Assembly (NCBI GenBank): GCA_038229915.1
Contig: JBBRNY010000010.1
Span: 1-43,664, forward strand
Reading direction: 5' to 3'
Length of the DNA: 43,664 nucleotides
From: JAFDZW01 sp038229915
GTDB taxonomy: Bacteria > Bacteroidota > Ignavibacteria > Palsa-1295
Numbering within the stretch: position 1 is the first letter of the stretch; each line of letters begins with the position of its first letter. Under the pieces are notes generated by a model. The model made no database searches and had not been told where the DNA came from. It saw nothing but the letters and a program-made list of their open reading frames with translations. Made by a program: the position numbers and the translations under genes. Below, one piece after another: positions 42,848 to 43,664 of this stretch.

Positions 42848-43664
42848 TTGAAGATCGCATTCTTCGGTACGCCGCAGTTTGCCGCCTATATATTAGAACA
42901 TCTCGTTGCTTGTGGTGAGAATATTGTTTGTGTCGTCACTACTTCCGAAAAAGAACAAGGACGCGGGCTCAAGACCCGCCCGGCGCCATTGCAAGACAAA
43001 GCTATTGAGCTTGGCATTCCATTCTTAGCCCCAATAAAAGTACGAGACCCAGAATTTATTGAACAATTAAGGTCATTTGGTGCAGATTGTTTTTGTGTCG
43101 TAGCGTATAAAATTCTCCCGAAAGAAATTTATGCGATGCCAAGACTTGGGACGTTTAATATCCATACATCACTTCTGCCAAAATATCGCGGTGCGGCGCC
43201 AATGCATCGTGCTATAATGAATGGCGAACACGAGACAGGAATTACGACGTTTTTACTTGATGAGCAGATCGACACCGGTGGGATTCTCATACAAGAAAAA
43301 ATTCCGATCACCGAAAATGAAACCGTGGGCGAACTGCACGATGAATTGATGCAGCTCGGTGCGAAGCTTGCGTTGCAAACATTGCGTGGTTTATCATCTG
43401 GCTCACTACAACCGCAAATGCAAAACGCTGCTGATGCAACGCCGGCCCCGAAAATATTTCCTGCCGATTGCATTATTGATTTCAATCGCCCGGCAGAGCA
43501 AGTGCACAACCAAATTCGCGGACTTTCACCTTCGCCCGGAGCGGTGATGATCTTTCCAAACGGAGAGCGAATGAAGATCTATCGGAGCGCGATCGACCAC
43601 TCCGATTGGAAACTTCTTGCTTCAGAATTGGGTAGTTCTATTGACAGGCGTAACTTATATATCG
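42848..43664 (+). CDS. fmt: methionyl-tRNA formyltransferase (3' end cut by window)
   Basis: The first 272 codons of Fmt, which formylates initiator Met-tRNA using 10-formyl-THF. The N-terminus after TTG 42848 (KIAFFGTPQFAAYILEHLVA) matches the family start. An in-frame GTG at 42809 would add 13 residues. CVVTTSEKEQGRGLKTRPAP is the tRNA-side loop; NIHTSLLPKYRGAAPMHRAI holds the catalytic Asn-His-Ser region, followed by GITTFLLDEQIDTGGIL. The C-terminal domain has begun (ATPAPKIFPADCIIDFNRPA) and the last ~40 residues are missing. It follows the isomerase by about 50 bases. Confidence 0.94.
   Translation, partial: MKIAFFGTPQFAAYILEHLVACGENIVCVVTTSEKEQGRGLKTRPAPLQDKAIELGIPFLAPIKVRDPEFIEQLRSFGADCFCVVAYKILPKEIYAMPRLGTFNIHTSLLPKYRGAAPMHRAIMNGEHETGITTFLLDEQIDTGGILIQEKIPITENETVGELHDELMQLGAKLALQTLRGLSSGSLQPQMQNAADATPAPKIFPADCIIDFNRPAEQVHNQIRGLSPSPGAVMIFPNGERMKIYRSAIDHSDWKLLASELGSSIDRRNLYI

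Noticed and set aside
42831..42851. ATG just before fmt
   Set aside because: It runs into a stop after six codons and is not in the fmt frame.
1..43664. tRNA, rRNA, CRISPR or transposase genes
   Set aside because: No cloverleaf, repeat-spacer array or transposase motif was seen by eye; a tool could still find a tRNA.

Overview
The window looks like a chromosomal segment from a member of the Bacteroidota/FCB group, and I lean towards the Kapabacteria/Ignavibacteria side. Three things in the sequence support this: two large secreted proteins end in type-A Por (type IX secretion) sorting domains; the primary sigma factor is short and lacks region 1.1; and several genes are preceded by Bacteroidota-type -7 boxes (TAnnTTTG). 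Most genes have no Shine-Dalgarno. No tRNA, rRNA, insertion sequence, phage integrase or CRISPR array was seen. The lineage is an inference and the exact phylum is not proven.

Layout. 1-2195 (minus): a cut-off DUF433 protein, an orphan MalF-type sugar ABC permease, maf and a small secreted protein. 2381-4251: a ferritin-like protein and an Nramp-related transporter, then a convergent lipoprotein and a palindromic intergenic repeat. 5365-8596: sucD, then a small Cys-rich protein, an outer-membrane barrel and a rhodanese, then ndk. 8735-15137: a type IX-secreted SGNH-like protein, a Nudix hydrolase, two related envelope proteins, and a GAF-GAF protein with a degenerate GGDEF domain. 15237-19325: a VapBC-like pair, the primary sigma factor, and an iron-sulfur maturation set (Mrp ATPase, NifU C-terminal domain) overlapping a secreted phosphoesterase. 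19327-21892 (minus): a tight operon of two barrel-like proteins around a glycerophosphodiesterase lipoprotein.

22069-31597 is a long plus-strand run: ybaB-recR-methyltransferase, two tandem lipoproteins, then surface-polysaccharide-type genes (heparinase II/III-like protein, flippase, GT39-like membrane protein) and a large FG-GAP/ASPIC secreted protein. The GT39-like gene and the first 60% of the FG-GAP gene are much more AT-rich than everything around them. 31712-35125 holds three tandem secreted proteins with tail-fibre-like sequence. 35340-43664 returns to ordinary content: a helical-repeat protein, an unrecognised two-part protein with a good Bacteroidota promoter, a YbbR-domain protein, an M20 amidohydrolase, a DUF2723 membrane glycosyltransferase, a phosphoglucose/phosphomannose isomerase, and fmt cut by the window edge.

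Taken together this is core housekeeping (succinyl-CoA synthetase, nucleotide metabolism, sigma factor, Fe-S assembly, recombination repair, initiator tRNA formylation) interleaved with many envelope and secreted proteins. The least explained parts are the Cys-protein/barrel/rhodanese locus, the tail-fibre-like trio, the compositional island ending inside a gene, and the two-part protein at 36902.
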